Part shown: positions 17,661 through 28,571 of the stretch, in pieces | Position numbering within the stretch: the first letter of the stretch is position 1 | Layout of the letters: each line of letters starts with the position of its first letter | Assembly: GCF_001758225.1 (NCBI RefSeq) | Contig: NZ_MAST01000034.1 | Span: forward strand, 62,001 to 126,000 | Source: Humibacillus sp. DSM 29435 | GTDB taxonomy: Bacteria; Actinomycetota; Actinomycetes; Actinomycetales; Dermatophilaceae | Length of the DNA: 64,000 bases | Direction of reading: 5' to 3' | Notes under the pieces: generated by a model | Told to the model about the DNA's origin: nothing | Database searches by the model: none | Seen by the model: the letters and a program-made list of their open reading frames with translations, nothing else | Program-made: the position numbers and the translations under genes

Positions 17661-18055
17661 TTCGCGGCCACCTGACCGGAGTTTCTCCGCCGCTGCCTGA
17701 CCGACGACGCTGTCTGTGAGGCACTTCGGGGGCTTGAACTGACCTGTGGCTGAACTTTGAGAGCGCCGAAGGTAAAGAGTTGTTCAAGTAATCTGCGAAC
17801 GGTCGACGCGACAGAGACCTCGGTGGATGATGTATACAACGTCGATGGTGAGCGTATGAACACCCTCCCCGCCGGTCTCTCCCCCCGAGACCACGTCGAC
17901 GTTCGGCGCAGTCCCGCCCCCCCGCAGTGGACTCGCTCCGGGCGGGGGACGAGGTGCATCCCCCCTACACCTCGCCCCCCGCCCGCCCATCACCGCAGCA
18001 CGACGGCTCGGCCTCCGGTAGTCGCCCCGGGCGGCCCCCGTCGGCAGCGCGTCGC
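17661..18055. other. Convergent spacer between helicase and lysS
   Basis: This 395-bp spacer has an unusually A/T-rich block for this genome (about 17740-17870, including ATGATGTATACAACG), then a C/G-homopolymer-rich part. A small hairpin GGTCTC...GAGACC is at 17874-17892, and a GC-rich one pairs CCCGCCC with GGGCGGG further on. Short open frames on both strands (17636-17959 minus, 17757-18152 plus) have no family I recognise. I regard it as a terminator region, possibly with remnants of a lost gene. Confidence 0.4.
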
Positions 18056-21303
<3,248 letters not shown>

Positions 21304-21348
21304 TCAGCTGCCCTCGGCCGGCCGATCACGCTTGAGATCAGGGCCCCA

Positions 21349-21382
21349 GGTTCGAGCCCTCGACATTTCAAGGGGACGAACC
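21349..21382 (-). terminator. Hairpin with GACATTTC loop, copy 1
   Basis: Arms GGTTCG (21349-21354) and CGAACC (21377-21382) plus an inner CCCT/AGGG pair enclose the loop CGACATTTCA. It lies 35 bp beyond the stop of the DUF559 gene. The same loop and stem recur at 22432-22477. Confidence 0.5.
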
Positions 21383-21417
21383 GCGAACGACAGTCTGACC
21401 AACTTTCCGTCGGTGGG

Positions 21418-22328
21418 TCACCGCGCTCGCCCCAGGGCCTCGTCGATGAGGGTGCCGACCCGGGCCGGGTCGTGCAGATCGGCCCAGGTGAGCCGCACGA
21501 CCTCCCAGCCCAGGGACCGGATGCGGTCTTCGCGCCGCTTCTCGTCCCACAGGTGCTGCTGCGACGCGTACTTGACCCAACCGTCGAACTCGACGAACAC
21601 GCGGGTCCCAACGATGCCGAAGTCTGCTCGGAAGCCGCGGCCGACCGGAGTCCAGGGCGCGGTGCCGGGCACGACGAACTGCGGAACGATCTGGTGGCCG
21701 AGCAGTCGCAGCACGTACGCCGTGAACGTCTCGCCCGGGGACTCATGACGAGCGTCCATGAGAGTCAGCGCCGCCCGAGCCCGACCGAGACCAGGGCGCT
21801 GGCCGATCACCGTGACCGCGAGCTGCAGTTCTTGAGCGGTCACGAGCCGACGCGCGAGCGCGGCGTCGGCCGGAACCAGAAAGGAGCAGGGCGTCGTCAG
21901 CCCCGCGAGAGCGATGGCCACTGCCGGGTGGACCGTGCGCTGGTCTGTCGGGGGGAACCGAGCTGCCTCGGGGCGCCACAGGGCTCGGCCGACGACGAGA
22001 TCAGCCTTGGTGTGCTCCTTCCGCCCGGGCGCCAGCAGCATGAGGTGCGCCACCGACCAGTCAGGTTCTAAGCACGGCAGACCCAGCGTCGACAGCGCCG
22101 AGATGCCACTCGCGACGGCCCGACCGTCGTACTGCTCGAGCAACGCCGAGACCCGGAGCCGGTGCCGGTCGGCCACGTCGACCGTCTGACGCACCGAGAA
22201 CCAGCCGTGATGCAGACGATGGCAGGCCCCGTCGCGCAGGAGCCTACGTAGCTCGGCCTGGTCGACACCGGCATCCCGGGCCCCGACAGTGGGAAGACGT
22301 CAGCACGGGCGATCAGGGCAAGGTCCAT
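21418..22328 (-). pseudogene. DUF559 (endonuclease-fold) protein gene with apparent 1-nt frameshift
   Basis: The long frame (21418-22194, 258 residues) ends in a restriction-endonuclease-like domain: ADFGIVGTRVFVEFDGWVKY then WDEKRREDRIRSLGWEVVRLTWADL, as in DUF559/Vsr-like proteins common in multiple copies in Actinobacteria. Its expected N-terminus lies upstream in two frames. ATG 22328 gives MDLALIARADVFPLS, and the main frame, if read back, gives RDAGVDQAELRRLLRDGACH and then HHGWFSVRQTVDV. One missing base in the GGGGCCCGGG tract (about 22275-22284) would join them. Either the gene is broken, a GTG at 22194 is used, or the tract holds a sequencing error. The function of the family is unproven. 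Confidence 0.62.
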
Positions 22329-22431
22329 GAGCCGACTCTTGACCCGGGCCGGCTCGGCCACGGCATTCCGCGCGGCGCCTGTGGACGGTCGGCCCGGCAT
22401 CCGGCGGGTGTGGAAAAGGGCTCAGGCGCAT

Positions 22432-22477
22432 GACCGTGGTTCGCTACCCCGACATTTCAGGGGAACGAACCACGGTC
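22432..22477 (-). terminator. Hairpin with GACATTTC loop, copy 2
   Basis: Perfect 12-bp arms GACCGTGGTTCG and CGAACCACGGTC, with inner CCCC/GGGG, enclose GACATTTCA. It lies 36 bp beyond the DUF3151 stop. Stem, loop and the flanking GTCGGTGGGTC all match copy 1, so the two belong to one repeat family. Confidence 0.6.
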
Positions 22478-22513
22478 GGTGGGTCCAGCACCAGCCGGTA
22501 CGCGTTCAGGGGC

Positions 22514-22921
22514 TCAGAGGCCGAGCTCGCGGGCCGCCTCGATGCTCGAGTCGCGCAGGAACGCGGCGCAGCGCGCTTCCTCGTCGCTCTCGCCGATGGC
22601 GCGGGCCGCCCGGGCCAGCGCCGCCAGCGAGCGTAGAAAACCACGGTTGGGCTCGTGCGACCACGGCACCGGCCCCTGACCCCGCCAGCCCGCCTTGCGC
22701 AGCGAGTCGAGGGAGCGGTGGTAGCCGGTGCGGGCGTAGGCGTAGGCCTCGACGTCACGGCCACCATCAGCGAGCGCGTCCTCGGCCAGCACCGCCCACG
22801 CGAGCGAGCTCGACGGGAAGGCCGCTGCGACCTGCGCGGGGTCGATACCGGCATCCAGCTTCTCGGCGGCCGGGTCAGCAGGAAGCCGCGTCTCGGGAAT
22901 GCCCAGCAGGTTGTCGGTCAC
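22514..22921 (-). CDS. DUF3151 family protein
   Basis: The 135-residue protein begins MTDNLLGIPETRLPADPAAE and continues SSLAWAVLAEDAL, ARTGYHRSLDSLRKAGWRG, VPWSHEPNRGFLRSLAALA and CAAFLRDSSIEAARELGL. This matches the short actinobacterial DUF3151 proteins found beside fba. The function is unknown; it is soluble and helical. The GTG at 22921 overlaps the fba stop by 4 bp, so the longer frame reading back to 23080 is rejected. Conserved coupling to aldolase suggests a role in or around glycolysis, but that is only contextual. Confidence 0.86.
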   Translation of the reverse strand: MTDNLLGIPETRLPADPAAEKLDAGIDPAQVAAAFPSSSLAWAVLAEDALADGGRDVEAYAYARTGYHRSLDSLRKAGWRGQGPVPWSHEPNRGFLRSLAALARAARAIGESDEEARCAAFLRDSSIEAARELGL

Positions 22922-23946
22922 TGGTGGGTGCCCGACGAACGCAAGGCGGTGCAGGCCTCGACCACGCGCTGGGCCATGGCCTCCTCGGCGGCCTTGCCCC
23001 ACGCGCGGGGGTCGTACAGCTTCTTGTTGCCGACCTCGCCGTCGACCTTGAGCACGCCCTCGTAGTTCGAGATCATCCAACCGGCCACCGAACGGGTGAA
23101 GGCGTACTGGGTGTCGGTGTCGACGTTCATCTTGATGACGCCGTTGTCGACCGCCTCGGAGATCTCCTCGGGCAGCGAGCCTGAGCCGCCGTGGAAGACG
23201 AGGTCGAAAGGCCGCGCGTCGTCAGACAGACCGAGCTGCTTGGCCGCGGCCTGCTGGGCCTTGAGCAGGATCTCGGGGCGCAGCTTGACGTTGCCCGGCT
23301 TATAGACGCCGTGCACGTTGCCGAAGGTCAGGGCGGTGAGGTAGCGGCCGTTCTCGCCGGAGCCGAGGGCCTTGATCGTGGCGATCGCGTCGTCGGGGGT
23401 CGAGTAGAGCTGGTCGCCACCACCACCCTCAACACCGTCCTCCTCGCCGCCGACGACGCCCACCTCGATCTCGAGGATGATGTGGGCGGCCTTGGCCTGA
23501 GCGAGCAGCTCTTCGGCGATCTGCAGGTTCTCATCGAGCGGCACGGCCGAGCCGTCCCACATGTGCGACTGGAACCAGGGGTTGCCGCCGGCCTTGACCC
23601 GTTCGAGCGAGGCGGCCAGCAACGGGCGAACGAAGCCGTCGAGCTTGTTCTTCGGGCAGTGGTCGGTGTGGAGCGCGATGTTGACCGGGTAGTTCTTGGC
23701 CACCTGCTCGGCGAAGGCAGCGAAGGCCAGCGAGCCGCTCACCATGTTCTTGATGCTGTGGCCCGAGAAGTAGTCGGCGCCGCCGGTCGAGACCTGGATG
23801 ATGCCGTCGGAGCCCGCGTCGGCGAAGCCCTTGATGGCCGCGTTGAGGGTCTGGCTCGAGCTGACGTTGATGGCCGGGTACGCGAACGAGTCCTTCTTCG
23901 CGCGGTCGAGCATCTCGGCGTAGACCTCGGGTGTGGCGATGGGCAT
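22918..23946 (-). CDS. fba: Class II fructose-bisphosphate aldolase
   Basis: The 342-residue zinc-dependent aldolase splits fructose 1,6-bisphosphate in glycolysis and runs in reverse in gluconeogenesis. Seen are YPAINVSSSQTLNAAI, IQVSTGGADYFSG, NIALHTDHCPKNK (metal-binding His and catalytic Asp), ILEIEVGVVGGEEDG, FGNVHGVYKPGNV (His), FDLVFHGGSGS (His) and VIKMNVDTDTQYAFTR. The ATG at 23946 follows an AGGAGAG. The upstream in-frame ATG at 24036 is rejected because it adds residues the family lacks. It is first in an operon with DUF3151. Confidence 0.97.
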   Translation of the reverse strand: MPIATPEVYAEMLDRAKKDSFAYPAINVSSSQTLNAAIKGFADAGSDGIIQVSTGGADYFSGHSIKNMVSGSLAFAAFAEQVAKNYPVNIALHTDHCPKNKLDGFVRPLLAASLERVKAGGNPWFQSHMWDGSAVPLDENLQIAEELLAQAKAAHIILEIEVGVVGGEEDGVEGGGGDQLYSTPDDAIATIKALGSGENGRYLTALTFGNVHGVYKPGNVKLRPEILLKAQQAAAKQLGLSDDARPFDLVFHGGSGSLPEEISEAVDNGVIKMNVDTDTQYAFTRSVAGWMISNYEGVLKVDGEVGNKKLYDPRAWGKAAEEAMAQRVVEACTALRSSGTHQ

Positions 23947-24259
23947 TGCGTCTCTCCTGAACGTCGGACCAGCGGTTCTCGGTTGCCCAGAATCCTGCCA
24001 CGGATGCCGCAGGGCCGGCATCGAGCGTCCGCGCACCGGAGCCCTCCCCGGCGGCCGTCATCTCCCCTTCCGACGTTGCGCGACGCGTCGAAAAGAATCT
24101 GCGGCCGCGATGACAACCCTTTGCGGGCCCCCAGGGTCTTGATCTGCAATGACGGCAAACCGGCCGACAGAGCAGCATCCGGTAGCGAATCCGCTTCCGG
24201 CACAGGGGCCCTCATCGCCACTACGTGACCTAGGCCCGTACTCACCAGGGGAGACGATC
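23947..24259. other. Divergent spacer between fba and a secreted protein gene
   Basis: This 313-bp spacer holds the promoters for fba (minus) and the exported protein (plus). One GGATGCCG octamer is at 24002. CCTAGGCC and GTACTCACC before the AGGGGAGA of the plus-strand gene may be promoter parts, but I cannot fix a -10. No small gene is convincing. Confidence 0.35.
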
Positions 24260-24937
24260 ATGTTCAAGAACCTTCGCCGAATCGCCACCGTCGCCGCGCT
24301 CGGCGTCACGCCGGTCATCGTCAGCACGTCTGCCGCTGACGCCGGCGGCGCCTCCGAGAACTACTACGTGAAGCGGGCCGATACCACGTGGGTCGACCGC
24401 GGCCCGGTCACCGCACTGTTCGCCGGGAACGTGCACCGAGGCGTGATCTCGACCGCCGACGATGTGTCGACCCCCGGGTTCGACTACCTCGACGGCCGCA
24501 TCGAGGCCTGGTCGTGCCCCTCCGGCGCGACCGTGCCTCAGCTCTACAGCCACGGCGAGCCGGAGGCCCCAGCGACTGAGTGCCTCTATCGGGGCGCCCG
24601 CGAGCTCTCCTTCCGCGGCGCCAAGGTCACCTACGCGAAGAACCTGACGTCGGCCCACATCACGGGAACCGCCACCGCGCAGGACGTCACGGGGGTTCGA
24701 CCCTCGGTTCGTCTGCCCGTGAACATCACCCTCACGGCCGTGGGTCGGGCCGACACCGATGTGTCGCTCGACCGTTTCGTCGACGAGGACGGCACCAAGG
24801 TCACTCACCGTTCCACGATGGTCATGCGCACCGCCACGGTCTCGGGAAGCGTCGGCCCCATCCTCCTCGGCGACGAGCCCAGCGACGTCACCGAGTCCGG
24901 CCTCTCATCGCAGCAGGACTTGTTCCGACGCTCCTGA
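24260..24937 (+). CDS. Secreted protein of unknown function
   Basis: The 225-residue product starts MFKNLRRIATVAALGV with a Sec signal peptide (basic n-region, hydrophobic core, likely cleavage after STSAADA). The mature part is soluble, beta-rich by composition, with two cysteines about 26 residues apart (EAWSCPSG and ATECLYRG) that could form a disulfide once exported. I recognise no family. ATG 24260 is chosen because AGGGGAGA precedes it; the in-frame ATG at 24149 would put 37 residues before the signal peptide. It is a single gene ending at a long hairpin. Confidence 0.78.
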   Translation: MFKNLRRIATVAALGVTPVIVSTSAADAGGASENYYVKRADTTWVDRGPVTALFAGNVHRGVISTADDVSTPGFDYLDGRIEAWSCPSGATVPQLYSHGEPEAPATECLYRGARELSFRGAKVTYAKNLTSAHITGTATAQDVTGVRPSVRLPVNITLTAVGRADTDVSLDRFVDEDGTKVTHRSTMVMRTATVSGSVGPILLGDEPSDVTESGLSSQQDLFRRS

Positions 24938-24949
24938 GCCACCTAGGGA

Positions 24950-25017
24950 CTGAACGCGGTGTTCGTTCTCGAACTCACTGTTGCACCGGTGAGTTCGAGA
25001 ACGAACGCTGCGTTCAG
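24950..25017. terminator. 28-bp bidirectional hairpin
   Basis: Arms at 24950-24977 and 24990-25017 pair over 28 positions with only two G-U wobbles as RNA, around a 12-nt loop. The right arm contains the stop codon of the convergent GNAT gene. It lies between convergent genes and has no T tract. Confidence 0.75.
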
Positions 25018-25820
25018 CGACTGGGGTCGAAGACGTAGGGGGTCGTGGTGGCGACCCGATGCAGTCCGAGGCGACGCAGGATCGGTTCGGAGTCGGGCGA
25101 GGCGTCGATCCGCACAAAGTCGTTGCCGCGCTCCAGCCCCAGCGCGGCTCGGTGGGCGAGCGTGGCCCGGTAGAGACCGCGACCGCGCCAGGCCTCGAGG
25201 GTGGAGCCGCCCCACAGCCCGGTGAAGGGGCTGTCGTCGTACTCCCCCCGCGCGGCGCAGAGCACCGGCCCCTCCCGCGACTGCTCCACCACCACGACAT
25301 CCATCGTGTCGCGTCGGGTCAGCCACTCGGGCATGAGTGACTCGGTCACCCAGCTCTGCTGCTGACCCCACACCGACTCCTGCAGGGTTCTGATGCGCAC
25401 GAAGTCGCTGGGATCGTCGGCCGGTCTCACCACGACGCCGTCGGGCAGCGCGACCTGCAGCTCGGCCAGCGGGCCCGCTTCTCCGATGATCAGCGCCTCG
25501 TCTTCCTCGGCGACGAAGCCCGCCCTGAGGAGACGCTCGCCCAGGTCGTTCGGCTCGTCGTAGTCGTAGGTCTTCCATTCGACGCGCTGCCCACGGGCCG
25601 CGAAGAAGTCGCGCTGGTTCGCGATCACGGCGTCGAAGGATGCCGGGTCGTCGCCGAGCCCGTCGGGGCTCTCGATCATCGCGAAGTGACCGGGCGCTTC
25701 GAGGTCGTAGTGGCGCCGGATGCGACCGTCGAGCTCGACCGGACGGTCGCTCGTGCCCGTGACGACCGGAGCACGGGTGCGGTCATGGTAGATCTGAAGC
25801 AGCTCGTCGGGGGTCGCCAC
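25014..25820 (-). CDS. GNAT family N-acetyltransferase (paralogue of 1343-2149)
   Basis: A 268-residue two-domain GNAT. The C-terminal domain has LWGGSTLEAWRGRGLYRATLAHRAAL split by the acetyl-CoA loop, and SEPILRRLGLHRVAT at the end. The gene at 1343-2149 shares the LWGG...WRGRG.YRA...ILR.LGF layout, so the two are distant paralogues. The longer frame reading back to 26111 overlaps pepP and is rejected; GTG at 25820 lies 8 bp after the pepP stop. It is probably the second gene of a pepP operon. The substrate is unknown. Confidence 0.8.
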   Translation of the reverse strand: MATPDELLQIYHDRTRAPVVTGTSDRPVELDGRIRRHYDLEAPGHFAMIESPDGLGDDPASFDAVIANQRDFFAARGQRVEWKTYDYDEPNDLGERLLRAGFVAEEDEALIIGEAGPLAELQVALPDGVVVRPADDPSDFVRIRTLQESVWGQQQSWVTESLMPEWLTRRDTMDVVVVEQSREGPVLCAARGEYDDSPFTGLWGGSTLEAWRGRGLYRATLAHRAALGLERGNDFVRIDASPDSEPILRRLGLHRVATTTPYVFDPSR

Positions 25821-25828
25821 GAGACGAC

Positions 25829-26953
25829 TCAGACGACGACGAGGTCGTGGGGGCGCAGGTTGAACGACTCCACTCCCCCGGCCGTGACCGCGACGATGTC
25901 TTCGATGCGGGCGCCCCAGCGCCCCGGCAGGTAGACACCCGGCTCGATGCTGAAGGTCATCCCCTCCTCGAGGGGCAGGTCGTTGCCCGACACGATGTAG
26001 GGCTCTTCGTGCACGTCCAGCCCGATGCCGTGACCGGTGCGGTGGATGAAGTAGTCGGCGAGACCCGCCTGTTCGAGCACCGAGCGCGCGGCGGCGTCGA
26101 CCGCCTCGCACGTCACGCCGGGCATCACTGCGTCGAACGCGGCCTGCTGCGCCGCCTTCAGCGCGGCGTAGGTCAGCTTGATCTCGGAGCTCGGCTCGCC
26201 GATGGCGTAGGTGCGCGTGCTGTCGGAGTTGTACCCCGAGGCAAGGGGCCCACCGATGTCGACGACCACGACGTCTCCAGGTTGGATGACCCGGTCGCTG
26301 ACGGAGTGATGCGGGCTCGCGCCGTTGGGCCCCGACCCGACGATGACGAACTCCGCCAGCTCGTGGCCCTCCTCGACGATGGCCCGGGCGATGTCGACGG
26401 CCAGCTCGGCCTCGGTGCGGCTGGGCCGCAGCATCTCGGTGACGCGTTCGTGAACCCGGTCGATGGCCTGCCCGGCCCGTCGCAGCTGGTCGAGCTCGAC
26501 GGCATCCTTGCGCATGCGCAGCTCGCGAATGATCGGCCCGGCGAGCACCGGCTCGGTGGCACCGGAGTCGCGCAGCGCCAGCAGGTGCATCGCGGGTGTC
26601 ATGTCAGAGACCGCCACGCGCTCAAGGGGCAGTCCAGCGAGCGAGAGCCGGTAGGGGTCTTCGCCGTCGACCCAGGTGCGCACCTCGATGCCGATCTCGG
26701 CGAACGGCACCTGCTCCAGACCGGCGAACTCGAGCGCCGGCGAGACGAACACGATCGGCGTGTCGGACGCCGAGGGCACCACGAGCGCCGTCAGCCGCTC
26801 GAAGGAGGTACCGCCGACCCCGATCAGGTACCGCAGGTCCGAACCGGTGGTGACCACGACGGCGCCGACGTCGGCCGCCTCGGCCGCAGCTCGAAGCCGG
26901 CCCAGCCGTGAGCTGATCGTGGTGACGTCGAGGCCTGGCACGTTGACTCCCAT
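25829..26953 (-). CDS. M24 metallopeptidase, Xaa-Pro aminopeptidase type
   Basis: A 374-residue M24B peptidase with an N-terminal creatinase-like domain (LGRLRAAAEAADVGAVVV) and a C-terminal pita-bread catalytic domain. Candidate metal ligands appear in VVVVDIGGPLASGYNSDSTR (Asp pair), IHRTGHGIGLDVHEEP (His), MTFSIEPGVYLPG (Glu) and GARIEDIVAVT (Glu). Such cytoplasmic enzymes remove residues before proline. ATG 26953 follows TACGCT by 7 nt (leaderless), and the upstream continuation of the frame is non-coding in character. Confidence 0.9.
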   Translation of the reverse strand: MGVNVPGLDVTTISSRLGRLRAAAEAADVGAVVVTTGSDLRYLIGVGGTSFERLTALVVPSASDTPIVFVSPALEFAGLEQVPFAEIGIEVRTWVDGEDPYRLSLAGLPLERVAVSDMTPAMHLLALRDSGATEPVLAGPIIRELRMRKDAVELDQLRRAGQAIDRVHERVTEMLRPSRTEAELAVDIARAIVEEGHELAEFVIVGSGPNGASPHHSVSDRVIQPGDVVVVDIGGPLASGYNSDSTRTYAIGEPSSEIKLTYAALKAAQQAAFDAVMPGVTCEAVDAAARSVLEQAGLADYFIHRTGHGIGLDVHEEPYIVSGNDLPLEEGMTFSIEPGVYLPGRWGARIEDIVAVTAGGVESFNLRPHDLVVV

Positions 26954-26957
26954 GGGC

Positions 26958-26990
26958 GTCAGCGTAGGGGTCAGCGTGAGAGTCAGCGTA
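26958..26990. repeat. 12-nt tandem repeat carrying duplicated -10 elements of pepP
   Basis: GTCAGCGTA, GTCAGCGTG and GTCAGCGTA recur every 12 nt. On the minus strand the first and third copies present TACGCT. The proximal one (26966-26961) is exactly 7 nt from the peptidase ATG and the distal one is 24 nt further. Copy-number change here would move or duplicate the promoter. Confidence 0.5.
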
Positions 26991-27103
26991 GGCGCCAGCA
27001 CCGACCCAGCCGTCGAGCGCTCGGACAGAGGGTCCACCAGCGGGGCTCGCCGGCCCAGCGGCATCTCCCCCGCGCGGTGGAGCCGGATGCTCATCCGCCC
27101 GCC

Positions 27104-27109
27104 TAGGCT
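27104..27109 (+). promoter_or_regulatory. -10 element TAGGCT, leaderless start
   Basis: TAGGCT ends 6 nt before the ATG of the sensor kinase gene at 27116. Confidence 0.5.
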
Positions 27110-27115
27110 CTGGCC

Positions 27116-28480
27116 ATGAGCACCGGATCGCGCCAGCGCTTCGAGCGCGTGCAGTCCTGGTTCGGGGCCGACACCGACTGGGAACGCCGGCCGAGCGACT
27201 CCGCGCGCACGCTTCGGGTCGACCTGCTCATCGCCGGCGTCCTGCTCGTGTCGGGGCTGCTGGGGATCGAGGTGCTGCGCAGCCTCGACAACCTGGGGAA
27301 GCTGCCAGGCCCGGTGTGGCTGCCGCACCTGGCCGTCGTCGTCGGCACGGTCCCGCTCGTCTGGCGGCGCCGCTACCCGATCGCCGTGATGGCGGGGCTG
27401 TCTTTGCACTTCCTCGTCGTCGGCCTCACGCTGCCCATCGTCGCGTCGTCGTTCGCGATGCAGGTCGTCTACTTCTTCGCGATCTTCACGGGAGTCGCCT
27501 GGGCGCGGAACCGGCAGGCGATGCTGCTCGTCGCCGGCGGCGTCGTCGTCGTCATGTTCGCCTGGCTCACCTGGCAGTACGCGGTCGGCTCGGGCCTCGA
27601 GAGCGTGCTGAGCGACAACGGCAAACCTCTTCCCGTGCAGGGGCTCTTCAGCCCCCTCACGGCCTATGTCGTCTACTCCCTGATCATCAACGTCTTCTAT
27701 TTCGGGGGTGCGGTCGTCGGCGGACAGGCCGCGTGGAGGGCCGCCCTACACCGGGCCCACCTCGCCGAGCAGGCGGCCACCATCGAGGCCCAGACCCTCG
27801 ACCTTCAGCGCCAGGCCGTCGTCGAGGAGCGCCTGCGCATCGCCCGCGAGCTGCACGACGTCGTGGCCCACCACGTGTCGGTCATCGGCATCCAGGCGGC
27901 CGCCGCCCGACGCGTCATGGGTCGCGACGTCGCCACCGCCGAGAAGTCGCTGCGCTCGATCGAGTCGTCGTCACGCGACGCGGTGACCCAGATGCGGGGT
28001 CTGCTCGGCACGCTGCGTTCCGGCGACGCCGCCGAGAGGGAGCCGCGGGCGCCCGAACCGACCCTCTCCGACGTGCCGACGCTCGTGGGAGAGACGGAGT
28101 CACCCGGGTTGCACGCGCAGATCCGTGTGGTCGAGGACCGCCCGGGCGCCGTGGAGTCGGTGCCCTCCCCCATCGGGCTCTCGCTCTACCGCACTGTGCA
28201 GGAGGCCCTGGCCAACGTGCGACGCCACTCCACGGCGAGCAGCGCCACGGTCTTCGTGCGGGTCGACCGCCGCGGTGAGAGCGGGTTTCGGCACGGGTAC
28301 GCCGAGGTCGAGGTGATCGACACGGGCCGTCCACGAGCAGGTACGTCGGGAACCGGCTTGGGCTTGCTGGGTGTTCGCGAACGCCTCGCGACCCACGGCG
28401 GGGTCAGCGAGATCGGGCCCCGCGCCACCGGTGGCTACCGGGTCAGGGTGCGGATGCCGCTGCCGGAGGAGCCGTCGTGA
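27116..28480 (+). CDS. Sensor histidine kinase, NarL/DesK type
   Basis: A 454-residue membrane kinase. About six hydrophobic segments occupy residues 38-205 (for example LLIAGVLLVSGLLGIEVL and VVYFFAIFTGVAW), with little extracellular sequence, so it probably senses something in or at the membrane. The dimerisation box is RELHDVVAHHVSVIGIQAA with the phosphoacceptor His of HisKA_3. ATPase motifs are NVRRHSTASSA (N box) and GTGLGLLGVRERL (G box). It precedes a LuxR-type regulator, its likely partner. The signal is unknown. Confidence 0.92.
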   Translation: MSTGSRQRFERVQSWFGADTDWERRPSDSARTLRVDLLIAGVLLVSGLLGIEVLRSLDNLGKLPGPVWLPHLAVVVGTVPLVWRRRYPIAVMAGLSLHFLVVGLTLPIVASSFAMQVVYFFAIFTGVAWARNRQAMLLVAGGVVVVMFAWLTWQYAVGSGLESVLSDNGKPLPVQGLFSPLTAYVVYSLIINVFYFGGAVVGGQAAWRAALHRAHLAEQAATIEAQTLDLQRQAVVEERLRIARELHDVVAHHVSVIGIQAAAARRVMGRDVATAEKSLRSIESSSRDAVTQMRGLLGTLRSGDAAEREPRAPEPTLSDVPTLVGETESPGLHAQIRVVEDRPGAVESVPSPIGLSLYRTVQEALANVRRHSTASSATVFVRVDRRGESGFRHGYAEVEVIDTGRPRAGTSGTGLGLLGVRERLATHGGVSEIGPRATGGYRVRVRMPLPEEPS

Positions 28481-28494
28481 AGCGCGGGCGAGTC

Positions 28495-28543
28495 TCGAAC
28501 GCCGGGTTCATGAGCGAACACGTCGGTGTACCACCGCGTTCGA
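28495..28543. repeat. Inverted repeat between kinase and regulator
   Basis: TCGAACGC (28495-28502) and GCGTTCGA (28536-28543) are perfect 8-bp arms, with a second CTCGAACGAG palindrome just after. This could be an operator or attenuator in the 91-bp spacer. Evidence is the symmetry only. Confidence 0.3.
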
Positions 28544-28571
28544 CCTCGAACGAGTCGTTCGCGGGGGAAGG

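Noticed and set aside
17661-18055. lsr2-like gene beside lysS
   Set aside because: I looked for it because of mycobacterial gene order, but this lysS is the class I type and no frame in the spacer resembles Lsr2.
21341-21365. AGGTTCGAGCCCT resembling a tRNA T-arm
   Set aside because: The flanks do not form a cloverleaf, and the block fits the GACATTTC-loop hairpin family instead.
22378-22421. TGTGGACGG and TGTGGAAAA resembling DnaA boxes
   Set aside because: Only two poor matches, no A/T-rich unwinding region and no origin genes nearby.
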